Positions 1 to 7,289 of a stretch of 38,401 nt of DNA are shown one piece after another. Origin of the DNA: an uncultured Bacteroidales bacterium. GTDB lineage: Bacteria; Bacteroidota; Bacteroidia; Bacteroidales; UBA932. Position numbers and translations under genes: made by a program. The DNA lies in contig CAMOIT010000007.1 in the NCBI GenBank assembly GCA_946616285.1, positions 1-38,401 of the forward strand, given 5' to 3'. Numbering within the stretch: the stretch's first letter is position 1; each line of letters opens with the position of its first letter. Under the pieces are notes generated by a model, which was not told where the DNA came from, did no database searches, and was given only the letters and a program-made list of their open reading frames with translations.

Positions 1-33
1 CGGGCATCTCCTGACGACTCTCTTTGGCTCCCT

Positions 34-170
34 TTGCCGCGTTTGCACGAAATCGTTGTTCTACGCGTTCCAGCTGCAGACGCGGCAAGGTTTTCTCAGG
101 TTTTGGCCATTTTCCCTGCCGCGTTTGCGAAAAATCTGGCTCTGGCGCATTCTGGTTGCAAACGCGGCAA
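34..170. repeat. Tandem pair of 55-bp palindromic (REP-like) elements, site 1
   Basis: Two copies of one inverted-repeat element lie at 34-88 and 117-170. In the first, the left arm TTGCCGCGTTTGCA (34-47) pairs with TGCAGACGCGGCAA (75-88) with one mismatch around a 27-nt loop. In the second, TGCCGCGTTTGC (117-128) pairs perfectly with 158-169. The linker contains TTTTGGCCATTTTCC. The same two-copy arrangement, with a related linker and loop, recurs at 22656-22790. No coding function is apparent, and short reading frames crossing it look spurious. Confidence 0.85.
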
Positions 171-235
171 AGCAATCTCTGTAGCAATCTCTGTAAGCAA
201 TCTCTGTCATACCGAGCGAAGCGAGTGTATCTCAT
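171..235. repeat. Three 12-bp direct repeats plus a dispersed repeat fragment
   Basis: AGCAATCTCTGT occurs at 171-182, 183-194 and 196-207. It is followed by CATACCGAGCGAAGCGAG and TGTATCTCAT (208-235). Read on the other strand, this last part matches the start of the repeat block after moxR (25745-25780): both have GAGATACACTCGC at one end and GCTCGGTATGAC at the other. I interpret it as a second family of dispersed intergenic repeats. Positions 236-340 show no gene or clear signal. Confidence 0.65.
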
Positions 236-341
236 AACAACAAAAAACTCACTCATACCTGAATTAAGAGGCTATTATGCTAATAATCAGCCGGCTAAAG
301 ATTTTAAAATTATTTATTTGCATGCCGGGCCATTAGCATTC

Positions 342-372
342 TTGCTTTCCTAAAAAAAACTTTGTTACTTTG
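342..372 (+). promoter_or_regulatory. Putative Bacteroidetes-type promoter for the small peptide/lipoprotein unit
   Basis: TTG at 342-344 is separated by 20 nt from TTACTTTG (365-372), close to the Bacteroidetes consensus TTTG-N19-TAnnTTTG. The inferred leader runs from about 379. It contains a weak hairpin (CTTTC 379-383 with GAAAG 390-394) followed by a T run (398-403), which might act as an attenuator. The promoter is inferred from motif match only. Confidence 0.5.
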
Positions 373-449
373 CAATTCCTTTCGGGTGAGAAAGTCGTTT
401 TTTACGCCTTTCCGCCCTTATGCCACAGATAATACAAAGACAAAAGAAT

Positions 450-590
450 ATGAAGAAAACATATTTAGCGCCGGAGATGGAAGCTGTCCGGATAAGCACA
501 CATAAAGCCATTCTGACTTTATCAAATGGTGAAAATGTGGTTGTTAATAAAACGTATTACGATTTAGATGAAGAAGAGTTCTGGGACTAA
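450..590 (+). CDS. Small acidic-tailed peptide upstream of a fimbrillin-like lipoprotein (46 aa)
   Basis: This is a 46-codon reading frame starting MKKTYLAPEM and ending DEEEFWD. An upstream in-frame ATG at 420 would add 10 residues, but the MKK start matches a homologue at 12735-12878. The two peptides share MKK-x-Y-x-x-P at the N-terminus, I-L-x-x-S at residues 21-25, and a C-terminus of three acidic residues, an aromatic residue, Trp and an acidic residue. The stop codon abuts the ATG of the next gene (TAAATG), which suggests translational coupling. There is no clear hydrophobic signal peptide or transmembrane segment. Such short proteins are commonly seen in Bacteroidales beside lipoprotein genes, but I know of no proven function. 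Candidate roles are a leader peptide or a processed peptide precursor; both are guesses. Confidence 0.7.
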   Translation: MKKTYLAPEMEAVRISTHKAILTLSNGENVVVNKTYYDLDEEEFWD

Positions 591-2849
591 ATGACGAATA
601 TTATGAAAAAACATCTCTATACACCAGTGGCACTTGCCGCAATTATTCTCGTTTCTTGTTCTGTAAAAGAGGCAATTCCTGAAATCGACGACCAAAAAGC
701 AGAGCCCAAAACTGAGTTGATAACAATTACTGGCAATGTCCATGAGACAATCCAGTCAAAAACCAGTTATGATTTTTCTTCCGAAACAGAGGGGGTCTTC
801 CAGTGGGTTAGCACAGATAAAGTTGGTCTTATTGTAAAGAAGTTAAAAACTTCTGATCCTCTTGAATACAATTTGAATAATTTGAATCTATATACCTTAA
901 ATACATCAGCTGAGAACATTTCTAATGAGGGGAAAACAGCAGTATTCAGCGGGATATTCTCTCATGATAACGAAGGTGATATGTGGCTCTCTACCGGTTT
1001 CGCCGTTTATCCACCATCTTTGGCCCAGGTGAACAGTAATTCTGGTTACAATCGAGTCTTTGTTAAACTTCCAAGTACAAGCACTGGCGCCGCAGATAAG
1101 ATTTACCTCGTAGGCACACCGGACTCTGAAGAAACACCGACTAATTATCTCTTCAAAACAGCCACGAGTATCCTACAAGTTACCGTCTCCGAGATACCGG
1201 CAACGGCCACAAAACTCCGCCTCGCCACATTTGACAAGAAGAACTACCCGCTTGATGGAGACTTCTCTCTAGTAAAAACAAACGGAGTCGTCACCATTAC
1301 TAAAGATAACTATCTGTCCGATTGGGGCAACGGATATATTGATGTCGATGTTACGGCAAAGCAGGGGAGCACTAACGAGACCTTCTATTTCAATGTCCCC
1401 GCTGGCAGTTACCCGGCCAACATGCTCATACTCGAGATGTACGACGACTCGAGCACCCTCCTAATGCAGAACGGTATCAACAAGGATATTACATTTGTCC
1501 GCAATGAAGTTATCGCAACTCCCCCCCTAACAGTTACCGCTCCGACATGGAAGAAGCTTGGCTGGGGGAAATATATTGATAATCAGCTATGGAGCATGAT
1601 GAAGTTCGTCGATTATACATCTGATGAAATTGGGTACGTTGATGTATTGGTTGAACAAAACATCGCCGACGAAACACAGTTCCGTGTTCTGAATCCTTAT
1701 GGCCAGGCGAAGGACTATTTGTCATATGTCGGGCTCTCTCAGGCCGAGCATTCCAAATACCTGTCCTTTTCCATAGACTCAGAGGGACAAATCACTTTCG
1801 ATGACTGCCAAACAGGGTTTATTGTTGACTCAAAGAATTATACCATTAAACAAACGCCAGATGGTAATATAACTTATGACAAACTACTTCTAGGAACATA
1901 TACTAACCCTTCAGTAATACAGTTGGCACCCGATTACTATGGAGATGACGTCAGAACTAATTCCAGAAATGGATCTAACAACATGGTCCGGCTCGTCTTC
2001 CCCTCTTTGGTAAATTCAGCGACCGGAAGCGTTACCGTGTCCGGAAATGCAAAATTCGCCAGTGGTATGACATACTATAATAACGCATCAAAGATGAGCG
2101 TTTTCGTCAGTTCTACAAGTTTATTTGACTATTATAATAATAGATGGGGCGACAATAGTGGTAGCAGTGAGGGTGTGTCTACAAAGAGTACTAATAAAAC
2201 AGCTTCGTCCGGGACTCTGACTGCGGGTAATCTAGGAGTAAACACATCGTATTTTGCAAATTCGATGCCTCTTTATCTATATTGGTACACTTACGATGCG
2301 AGTGGCAATAAACTAATGAGCGGCTGCCGTAAATTCTTCTATTTGGCATCTACCGATGAAACGACAATCGCGAAAACCTTTACGGCTGCTACAGCAGAAG
2401 AAATGTCTGCCGCCGGAGCAAACAATACGCCCAGTTTCTATTATAATCCCAGTTTCTGCAGTGACCCTGAGAACTACACAATTACTTTTGAAGTTAGCGA
2501 TGATCTCACAAAGGGCAATATCATGTGTACCAATTTCTGTGGCATAGATGGTAAAGCTTACGGCATGTACTATGCCAGCAAAGGGAATCAGCTGGTTCTG
2601 TACATCAATGAGCCCTTTTGCACAACAAATGGTGAAGATTATGTCCTTAGAGAGTATTATTCAAATGGCCCCGCTAAAGATTATTACACTCGTGGTGGTA
2701 TTGCTCGGTTCCTATTCAACAAGAAGGTTTACAATGTTAATTCCTCCTTTGCGTGCAATGGCGAGACCATTGGATTAACTAAGGATAATGTATCTACATG
2801 GAGCATTTCCGTTACTAGATTTGTAAGCGACCCGACAGCAGCAGAATAG
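591..2849 (+). CDS. Fimbrillin-like (Mfa-like) surface lipoprotein, 752 aa
   Basis: The N-terminus is a lipoprotein signal with lipobox LVSC, Cys23 counted from this start. The internal ATG at 603, giving MKKHLYTP, is an equally plausible start. Residues about 45-315 resemble the Mfa-like/fimbrillin N-terminal module, with SKTSYD and FQWVSTDKVGL echoing KTAYD and the WVxGDKIGV motif of the proteins encoded at 3824-5809 and 5876-7267. From residue 319 (TWKKLGWGKYIDNQLW) there is one copy of the domain that occurs four times in the sialidase at 8277-12728. Around residues 635-680 is a segment (KGNIMCTNFCGIDGKAYG) matching the C-terminal domain of the 5876-7267 protein. It probably sits on the outer membrane surface as an adhesin or binding protein. 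The gene is AT-richer than most neighbours, especially its first third. It forms a unit with the small peptide gene before it and ends at a hairpin. Confidence 0.8.
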   Translation: MTNIMKKHLYTPVALAAIILVSCSVKEAIPEIDDQKAEPKTELITITGNVHETIQSKTSYDFSSETEGVFQWVSTDKVGLIVKKLKTSDPLEYNLNNLNLYTLNTSAENISNEGKTAVFSGIFSHDNEGDMWLSTGFAVYPPSLAQVNSNSGYNRVFVKLPSTSTGAADKIYLVGTPDSEETPTNYLFKTATSILQVTVSEIPATATKLRLATFDKKNYPLDGDFSLVKTNGVVTITKDNYLSDWGNGYIDVDVTAKQGSTNETFYFNVPAGSYPANMLILEMYDDSSTLLMQNGINKDITFVRNEVIATPPLTVTAPTWKKLGWGKYIDNQLWSMMKFVDYTSDEIGYVDVLVEQNIADETQFRVLNPYGQAKDYLSYVGLSQAEHSKYLSFSIDSEGQITFDDCQTGFIVDSKNYTIKQTPDGNITYDKLLLGTYTNPSVIQLAPDYYGDDVRTNSRNGSNNMVRLVFPSLVNSATGSVTVSGNAKFASGMTYYNNASKMSVFVSSTSLFDYYNNRWGDNSGSSEGVSTKSTNKTASSGTLTAGNLGVNTSYFANSMPLYLYWYTYDASGNKLMSGCRKFFYLASTDETTIAKTFTAATAEEMSAAGANNTPSFYYNPSFCSDPENYTITFEVSDDLTKGNIMCTNFCGIDGKAYGMYYASKGNQLVLYINEPFCTTNGEDYVLREYYSNGPAKDYYTRGGIARFLFNKKVYNVNSSFACNGETIGLTKDNVSTWSISVTRFVSDPTAAE

Positions 2850-2880
2850 CTACAACAAAATGTAAACGCAACCTCTCCTC

Positions 2881-2912
2881 TGCCCCGCCCTCCCCGGCGG
2901 GGCAGATTGTTT
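2881..2912 (+). terminator. Putative intrinsic terminator after the lipoprotein gene
   Basis: TGCCCCGCC (2881-2889) pairs perfectly with GGCGGGGCA (2896-2904) around a 6-nt loop, followed by GATTGTTT. The T tract is short, so termination strength is uncertain. It lies 32 bp past the stop codon and just before the next promoter. Confidence 0.6.
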
Positions 2913-2932
2913 CCGTCTAGGCGCACCCCATG

Positions 2933-2962
2933 TTGCTATTTATCTGCAAATCGTTATCTTCG
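2933..2962 (+). promoter_or_regulatory. Putative promoter for the phosphoribosyltransferase-like gene
   Basis: TTG (2933-2935), a 19-nt spacer and TATCTTCG (2955-2962) match the Bacteroidetes TTTG-N19-TAnnTTTG layout with one mismatch in the -7 element. The inferred start site would give a leader of about 20 nt before the ATG at 2987. Confidence 0.5.
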
Positions 2963-2986
2963 CAGGGGTATTGAATCCCCACGTGT

Positions 2987-3793
2987 ATGGATGTAAGATT
3001 TGACAGAGAGCTTCAGAGATTCGTGTTCGATTTCGAGCACGACGGTGTGGAGGATATCATCAGCCTCACCGGTGACATCTATCAGGTGGAAGCCTTCGGC
3101 AGATGCTTCTACTATGGCTATGAGTTCGGGGACAATGTAAGCGGCTCCGTGCGCTCGGCATTTATCCAGCATGTAAAGTTTTCGGAGCATCTTCAGGACG
3201 ATCAGGATTTGACGCAGTTCATCCAGAAGGCAGTGAATAACCTGAATCATCGCATCAACCTTTACGACTATGATCTGGTAGTAATGCCTGAGTCCAGCAG
3301 CAAGGTCAATCAGTACATGCTCCGTTACATTTACCGCTTTGCACAACCCACATTGCGCAAAATGGAATTGGTAAAGAACCTGCCCGCAAGCATTTCTTTC
3401 GACATGGATGCCTTTAACGAGGCCTATCTGGACGACGTTCTGGAGAACGGCCGCCCCCGCTACACAGAGGCCCAGAAAGAGGAGGTCAGGGAGAACATCC
3501 GCCAGATGATAGAGCTTATCCATCAGAAAGATTACTTCACCATCGCCAAGGATGTGAAGAAGAGCCGCTTTCGCCCATATATGATGCAGTTCCTGCGCTT
3601 CGCCTCGGAAGCCGACGAGCAGCTCTGCCGTACTATCCGAGAGCAGAACGTGCTCATTATCGACGACGTTACCACCAGCGGCTCCACCCTGGGCGAAGTG
3701 CTGCGGACTCTGCGTATTCTCAATGAAGATAACCGGATCACAATCTTCAGCCTTATAGGCCGCCGTGACCTTATGGCAGACTTGTCTTTATAG
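2987..3793 (+). CDS. Phosphoribosyltransferase-fold protein, 268 aa
   Basis: Residues 222-235 read VLIIDDVTTSGSTL, the PRPP-binding loop of type I phosphoribosyltransferases (two acidic residues followed by TTSGST). YDLVVMPESSSKVN at about residues 95-108 fits an earlier strand and loop of the same fold. The 90 residues before it, and the segment at 130-200, do not match a family I can name, so the substrate (base salvage, ComF-like or regulatory) is unknown. No signal peptide is seen, so it is probably cytoplasmic. It has its own putative promoter, is not in an operon with the lipoprotein upstream, and converges with the CotH gene, leaving only 30 bp between stop codons. The fold is secure; the specific function is not. 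Confidence 0.75.
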   Translation: MDVRFDRELQRFVFDFEHDGVEDIISLTGDIYQVEAFGRCFYYGYEFGDNVSGSVRSAFIQHVKFSEHLQDDQDLTQFIQKAVNNLNHRINLYDYDLVVMPESSSKVNQYMLRYIYRFAQPTLRKMELVKNLPASISFDMDAFNEAYLDDVLENGRPRYTEAQKEEVRENIRQMIELIHQKDYFTIAKDVKKSRFRPYMMQFLRFASEADEQLCRTIREQNVLIIDDVTTSGSTLGEVLRTLRILNEDNRITIFSLIGRRDLMADLSL

Positions 3794-3823
3794 GCACTAT
3801 TGAACAAATGACAGGCCGAAAGC

Positions 3824-5809
3824 TTACAGCTCCGCTATGGCCGCATCCAGCGTGTCAATGCGGCTCAGAAGGGCGCTGCGGAGGCGGGTGACGGCAGCAT
3901 CGAAGGTCATGTTTTCATCACCGTTAATCCAGGATGAGGTGCAGGGCCACATGGCCCAGTTCAGGGCCTCTGAGGTGCGGATTGCATCGGCCTTGGCGTC
4001 GATGTAGTCGCCCATGGTTTGGAAAGCCGGCTTCAGAACGGCCCAGCGGTCGCGGAGGATCTGCACGAAGGCGGGATCGGAGAGCAGCTGGCCGTAATAG
4101 ATGCAGTCCCTGATACGCAGGCCGGAAGCGCTGGGCTGGAAGGTGTTCCAGTCGAAGTCCCAGAGGGGGCCGGCATACATCACGCCGTCAAGGAAATAGA
4201 AATAGCAGCTCTTGGGGTGGTTGGGTTCGCCGTTCCAGACCAGTTCCTGCACTATATACCAGTCGGCAAAGGACTGGGCGTCTATCTTCTCCATATAGTC
4301 CCCCGTCCCCTGGTAGATACTACCCTCAACTCCCGAAACAAGGTCCATGAGCGTCTGGAACAGCTCTTCGGTCATATCTTCGGAGTCCGGCTCCTTAACG
4401 TTGACGGGCATGCCGTACTGGCCCTGGTTCACCCTATAGCCCCATTCGCTGTAGAAGCGCCAGTCTTCGTCGTAATAGGTATCCAGCTCCACCAGGTAAT
4501 CGGCTGTCAGGCGGGCCTTGCCGGTCTTAATCTTTTCGCCCAGCCAGTAATTGCCCTGATGCACCCCGTCAAGGAAAAGCTCCACAAACTCGCCGGAAGG
4601 CGTCCAGGAGAGGCCGCTTCGACGGCCAAGCTCGAATGTAACATCGTTACGCAGCAGCGTACGGTCCATCCAGTTTGCGAGCAGTACCCAGCTCTTGTCG
4701 GCGCCGGTGCCAATCAAATCAACCTTGTCGGCCAGCTTGATATTGTATGGCTTCTTATCGTAGCCCCAGGAGGTGTTGCCGCGGCCCTTGGCCGAGCCTT
4801 CGCCGGTGACGAAATAGACCTTGCCGTCGTCGTCCAGAAGCTGCATCACGCAGCCTTTCTTCCATGTCTCTTTGGTGGTAATCCCCTGCCCGTCAGGCGT
4901 TATGATGTGCAGGGTGCGAAGTCCTGTGCCAAGAGTCTCCATGGGCTCGGGTTCAAAAACGATGGGCTTTATAACCGTAATGACATTACGCTCCACCTCC
5001 ACCGCTTTCTGGAACTGTATGGAGTAGATAACATTCCAGGAAGCGTCGCGGAGGGCGAAGGTTGTGCCGACGGGAAGCGTTCCTACAGGCAGGAAGAAAT
5101 AATAGTCCAGGGTGGAATACATGTGGTCCGGAGCATTCCAGTTGTAACGGTCCTTCCAGGGCTCCACCGCATGATCCATACTGATGCAACCGGTCTCGGA
5201 AATGTCGTACCAGCCGTTAAGGTTGGCATCGCTCGCATCCGGAACGCTCAGGTATGCGAAGTCCGTCTCCATGGGCACGTTCTGCACTGTAAACTTCACA
5301 ATGCCCGTCGCTGTGGTAAAGGTATAGCTGGCATGGGTGCCGGAGATACGCGTACCGATAAGCGGTGTACACGAAAGCGGGTCCTTAAGGCTGGGCTTGA
5401 CGGAGCCCCACAGGCGCCAGCCATATTCTGTGCCGTTGGTTTTGTCCCAGGCCAGGTCATTGCAAGCATAGCCGTCATACTCCCCGGTAAAGGGATAGGA
5501 GGCATAATCCAGAAGTTCGTAGCCAGCCTCCACCTCGCCGGTAAACATGGCGGTAGGGCCTGCCTCCTGTGCTACGAAGGTAAACTGTTTGGTTTCCGTG
5601 CCATTGGACGCCAGAACGCCAATCTTGTCGCCTTCCACCCAGGAGAACTTACCCTCGGCGTCGTAGGCGGTTTTGGTAACGGGGTCGAAGCCGGCAGATA
5701 TGGTGACAGTGCGGGTCGAAGGTAAAGCGGCGGGAGTCTCGGGGCGCTCCATCTCCTTGACGCAGCCAATAAGTGCTAGCGCCGCAAGGGCCCAAACAGC
5801 TTTTTTCAT
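3824..5809 (-). CDS. CotH kinase-family lipoprotein with fimbrillin-like N-terminus, 661 aa
   Basis: The lipobox is ALIGC with Cys16. Residues 33-285 form an Mfa-like/fimbrillin module (KTAYDAEGKFSWVEGDKIGV) closely similar to that in the gene immediately upstream, which suggests duplication. Residues 298-640 are a CotH kinase-like domain: RGNTSW (343-348), KKPYNIKL (352-359), WVLLANWMDRTLLRND (374-389), VELFLDGVHQGNYWLGEKIK (409-428), and the GPLWDFDWNTF block with DFDW at 551-554. In Bacillus, CotH phosphorylates spore-coat proteins; the substrate of Bacteroidetes secreted homologues is not established. A surface-exposed protein-modifying or glycan-associated role is inference. It is the last gene of the minus-strand locus, separated from the preceding gene by a strong hairpin, so it may be expressed at a lower level or separately. 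Confidence 0.85.
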   Translation of the reverse strand: MKKAVWALAALALIGCVKEMERPETPAALPSTRTVTISAGFDPVTKTAYDAEGKFSWVEGDKIGVLASNGTETKQFTFVAQEAGPTAMFTGEVEAGYELLDYASYPFTGEYDGYACNDLAWDKTNGTEYGWRLWGSVKPSLKDPLSCTPLIGTRISGTHASYTFTTATGIVKFTVQNVPMETDFAYLSVPDASDANLNGWYDISETGCISMDHAVEPWKDRYNWNAPDHMYSTLDYYFFLPVGTLPVGTTFALRDASWNVIYSIQFQKAVEVERNVITVIKPIVFEPEPMETLGTGLRTLHIITPDGQGITTKETWKKGCVMQLLDDDGKVYFVTGEGSAKGRGNTSWGYDKKPYNIKLADKVDLIGTGADKSWVLLANWMDRTLLRNDVTFELGRRSGLSWTPSGEFVELFLDGVHQGNYWLGEKIKTGKARLTADYLVELDTYYDEDWRFYSEWGYRVNQGQYGMPVNVKEPDSEDMTEELFQTLMDLVSGVEGSIYQGTGDYMEKIDAQSFADWYIVQELVWNGEPNHPKSCYFYFLDGVMYAGPLWDFDWNTFQPSASGLRIRDCIYYGQLLSDPAFVQILRDRWAVLKPAFQTMGDYIDAKADAIRTSEALNWAMWPCTSSWINGDENMTFDAAVTRLRSALLSRIDTLDAAIAEL

Positions 5810-5820
5810 AAATATGGTTA

Positions 5821-5862
5821 TTTGAAAAGAGGAGGCCGACGGAAAAGGCCAGCCTCCTCTTC
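5821..5862 (-). terminator. Hairpin terminator/attenuator between two lipoprotein genes
   Basis: AAGAGGAGGC (5827-5836) is perfectly complementary to GCCTCCTCTT (5852-5861), with an inner GGCC/GGCC extension. On the minus strand the stem is followed by TTTTCAAATAA. It lies directly after the stop codon of the 5876-7267 gene and 11 bp before the CotH start codon. It could terminate most transcripts before cotH or stabilise the upstream mRNA. Confidence 0.7.
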
Positions 5863-5875
5863 AGTGAAAAGAAAA

Positions 5876-7267
5876 TTATTCGGTCCAAGGATCTACATCC
5901 ACGGGATCACCCATGTCTTCACCGGTGGAACCGGGCTCTTCCACATGCCAGGTGGCGATAAGGGAGGTGTAGCAAATAGTCCAAGGCCATGAACCATTGT
6001 GACTATCTTCCAGCCAACTCTGCTCCGTGCAGGCACGGAAACCACACATATCGGCCACTGCCTGAATCTTACCAGGCTCGAGGACTTCGAACTGAGGGTC
6101 AATGACGGTATCGGAATAGAAGTCAAGGGCCAGATAAGGGAAGATCCTTGTATCCAGGCCGGACTCATCTACGAAAGTATTGTCATAATAAGGATTATCG
6201 CCAAAAATGTCATCGCAGTCGAAGGTCAGCAGGTGGGTCTCTCCGTCGAAAGTACCATACTGCTTTCCGGAAATGCCTGCGAACTTGGTAATCATGATAT
6301 TACCCTTTGAAGGATCGTCACTTTCCTCAAGAACCAGCAAGCCGGCCCTTTCCACAAAGGAATAGCCATACTCTACGGTCATGTCATAAGTACCAAGGAC
6401 ATCATCCAGTGTATAAACGGGGGCAGGTTCCAGCGTAATAGGAGCAATCTTGGTGATGGCATTGCGCACAACCTCTACGTCCTTTTTGAACTCGAAGCTG
6501 AGGTCAGTTCCGACGAGCGAGAAGGTAGTACCTGCCAGCAGCTTACCAACAGGCAGGAAGAAATAGAATTCCATCGTGGAGTTGAGCTCAGTGGGGGAAC
6601 TCCAGATCCATTTGTCGGTCCAGGGCTCCACAGCATGCGCCATTGAAAGATAGCCAGTCTCTGAAACATCGTACCAACCATTCACATTGGAACCTTCAGG
6701 GACGTTCAGGCCAACACCAGTAACATCCATAGGGACATTTACAACAGTGAACTTAACGATACCAGTTGCAGTCTTGAAAGAGAAGCTCTGGCCATCTTCA
6801 TTAAGAGTACCCAGAAGAGGTGTGCAGGAAAGGGGATTCTCCTGGTCGGGTGCGGTTGATCCCCAGATACGCCAGCCATATTCCTCACTGCTGGACTTGC
6901 TCCAGACCAGGTCATTGCTGATATAGGAACTGTGATCCTCGAAGGGATAGGAGGCATAATTACCGATTTTATAGCCTTCCGGCACTACACCTGTGAAGGT
7001 GGTGATGGCACCGTCGGCGTCGGCAACGAATTCCACCTGAGTGTCTGTCTCCTCGTTGAAGACCATGACGCCGATCTTGTCACCGGCTACCCAGGCGAAT
7101 TTGCCTTCTTCGTCATAGGCGGTCTTGGTAACAGGGTCAATGGCGGCGGTGATAGTAACCACACGACCGGTGGCGACGGGAGCGGGTTCCACGACCTCGG
7201 TGCGGGCCGCTTCCTTAGCGCAGCCTACAAGGGCCAGCGCTGCAAGTGCTAAGATAGTTTTTTTCAT
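5876..7267 (-). CDS. Fimbrillin-like lipoprotein, 463 aa
   Basis: The lipobox is ALVGC with Cys16. Residues about 33-285 form an Mfa-like module with KTAYDEEGKFAWVAGDKIGV, close to the N-terminus of the CotH protein downstream. The C-terminal part (about 290-440) contains SDDPSKGNIMITKFAGISGK, shared with the end of the lipoprotein at 591-2849. The protein ends GSTGEDMGDPVDVDPWTE; the next gene upstream ends with a related tail, GSTGENLDDDIDVDPWN. It is probably anchored to the outer membrane and exposed as an accessory binding protein of the susCD locus; no catalytic motif is evident. It lies 22 bp from the Ig-like lipoprotein gene, in the same inferred operon, and is followed by a hairpin. 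Confidence 0.78.
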   Translation of the reverse strand: MKKTILALAALALVGCAKEAARTEVVEPAPVATGRVVTITAAIDPVTKTAYDEEGKFAWVAGDKIGVMVFNEETDTQVEFVADADGAITTFTGVVPEGYKIGNYASYPFEDHSSYISNDLVWSKSSSEEYGWRIWGSTAPDQENPLSCTPLLGTLNEDGQSFSFKTATGIVKFTVVNVPMDVTGVGLNVPEGSNVNGWYDVSETGYLSMAHAVEPWTDKWIWSSPTELNSTMEFYFFLPVGKLLAGTTFSLVGTDLSFEFKKDVEVVRNAITKIAPITLEPAPVYTLDDVLGTYDMTVEYGYSFVERAGLLVLEESDDPSKGNIMITKFAGISGKQYGTFDGETHLLTFDCDDIFGDNPYYDNTFVDESGLDTRIFPYLALDFYSDTVIDPQFEVLEPGKIQAVADMCGFRACTEQSWLEDSHNGSWPWTICYTSLIATWHVEEPGSTGEDMGDPVDVDPWTE

Positions 7268-7289
7268 AATTGATTATTGGGTTTAATGA

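Noticed and set aside
171..207. Possible CRISPR array
   Set aside because: The repeats are 12 bp and contiguous, without spacers. The 55-bp block at 25787-25878 has only two copies and no unique spacers, and no cas genes are present.
24..353. Short plus-strand frames across 24-353
   Set aside because: They run through the palindromic and tandem repeats, and the peptides are repeat-encoded with no family resemblance.
4019..5725. A 568-codon plus-strand open frame
   Set aside because: It lies antisense to the CotH lipoprotein gene and has no signal, motif or promoter. Long plus-strand frames opposite the sialidase, susD and susC were rejected for the same reason.
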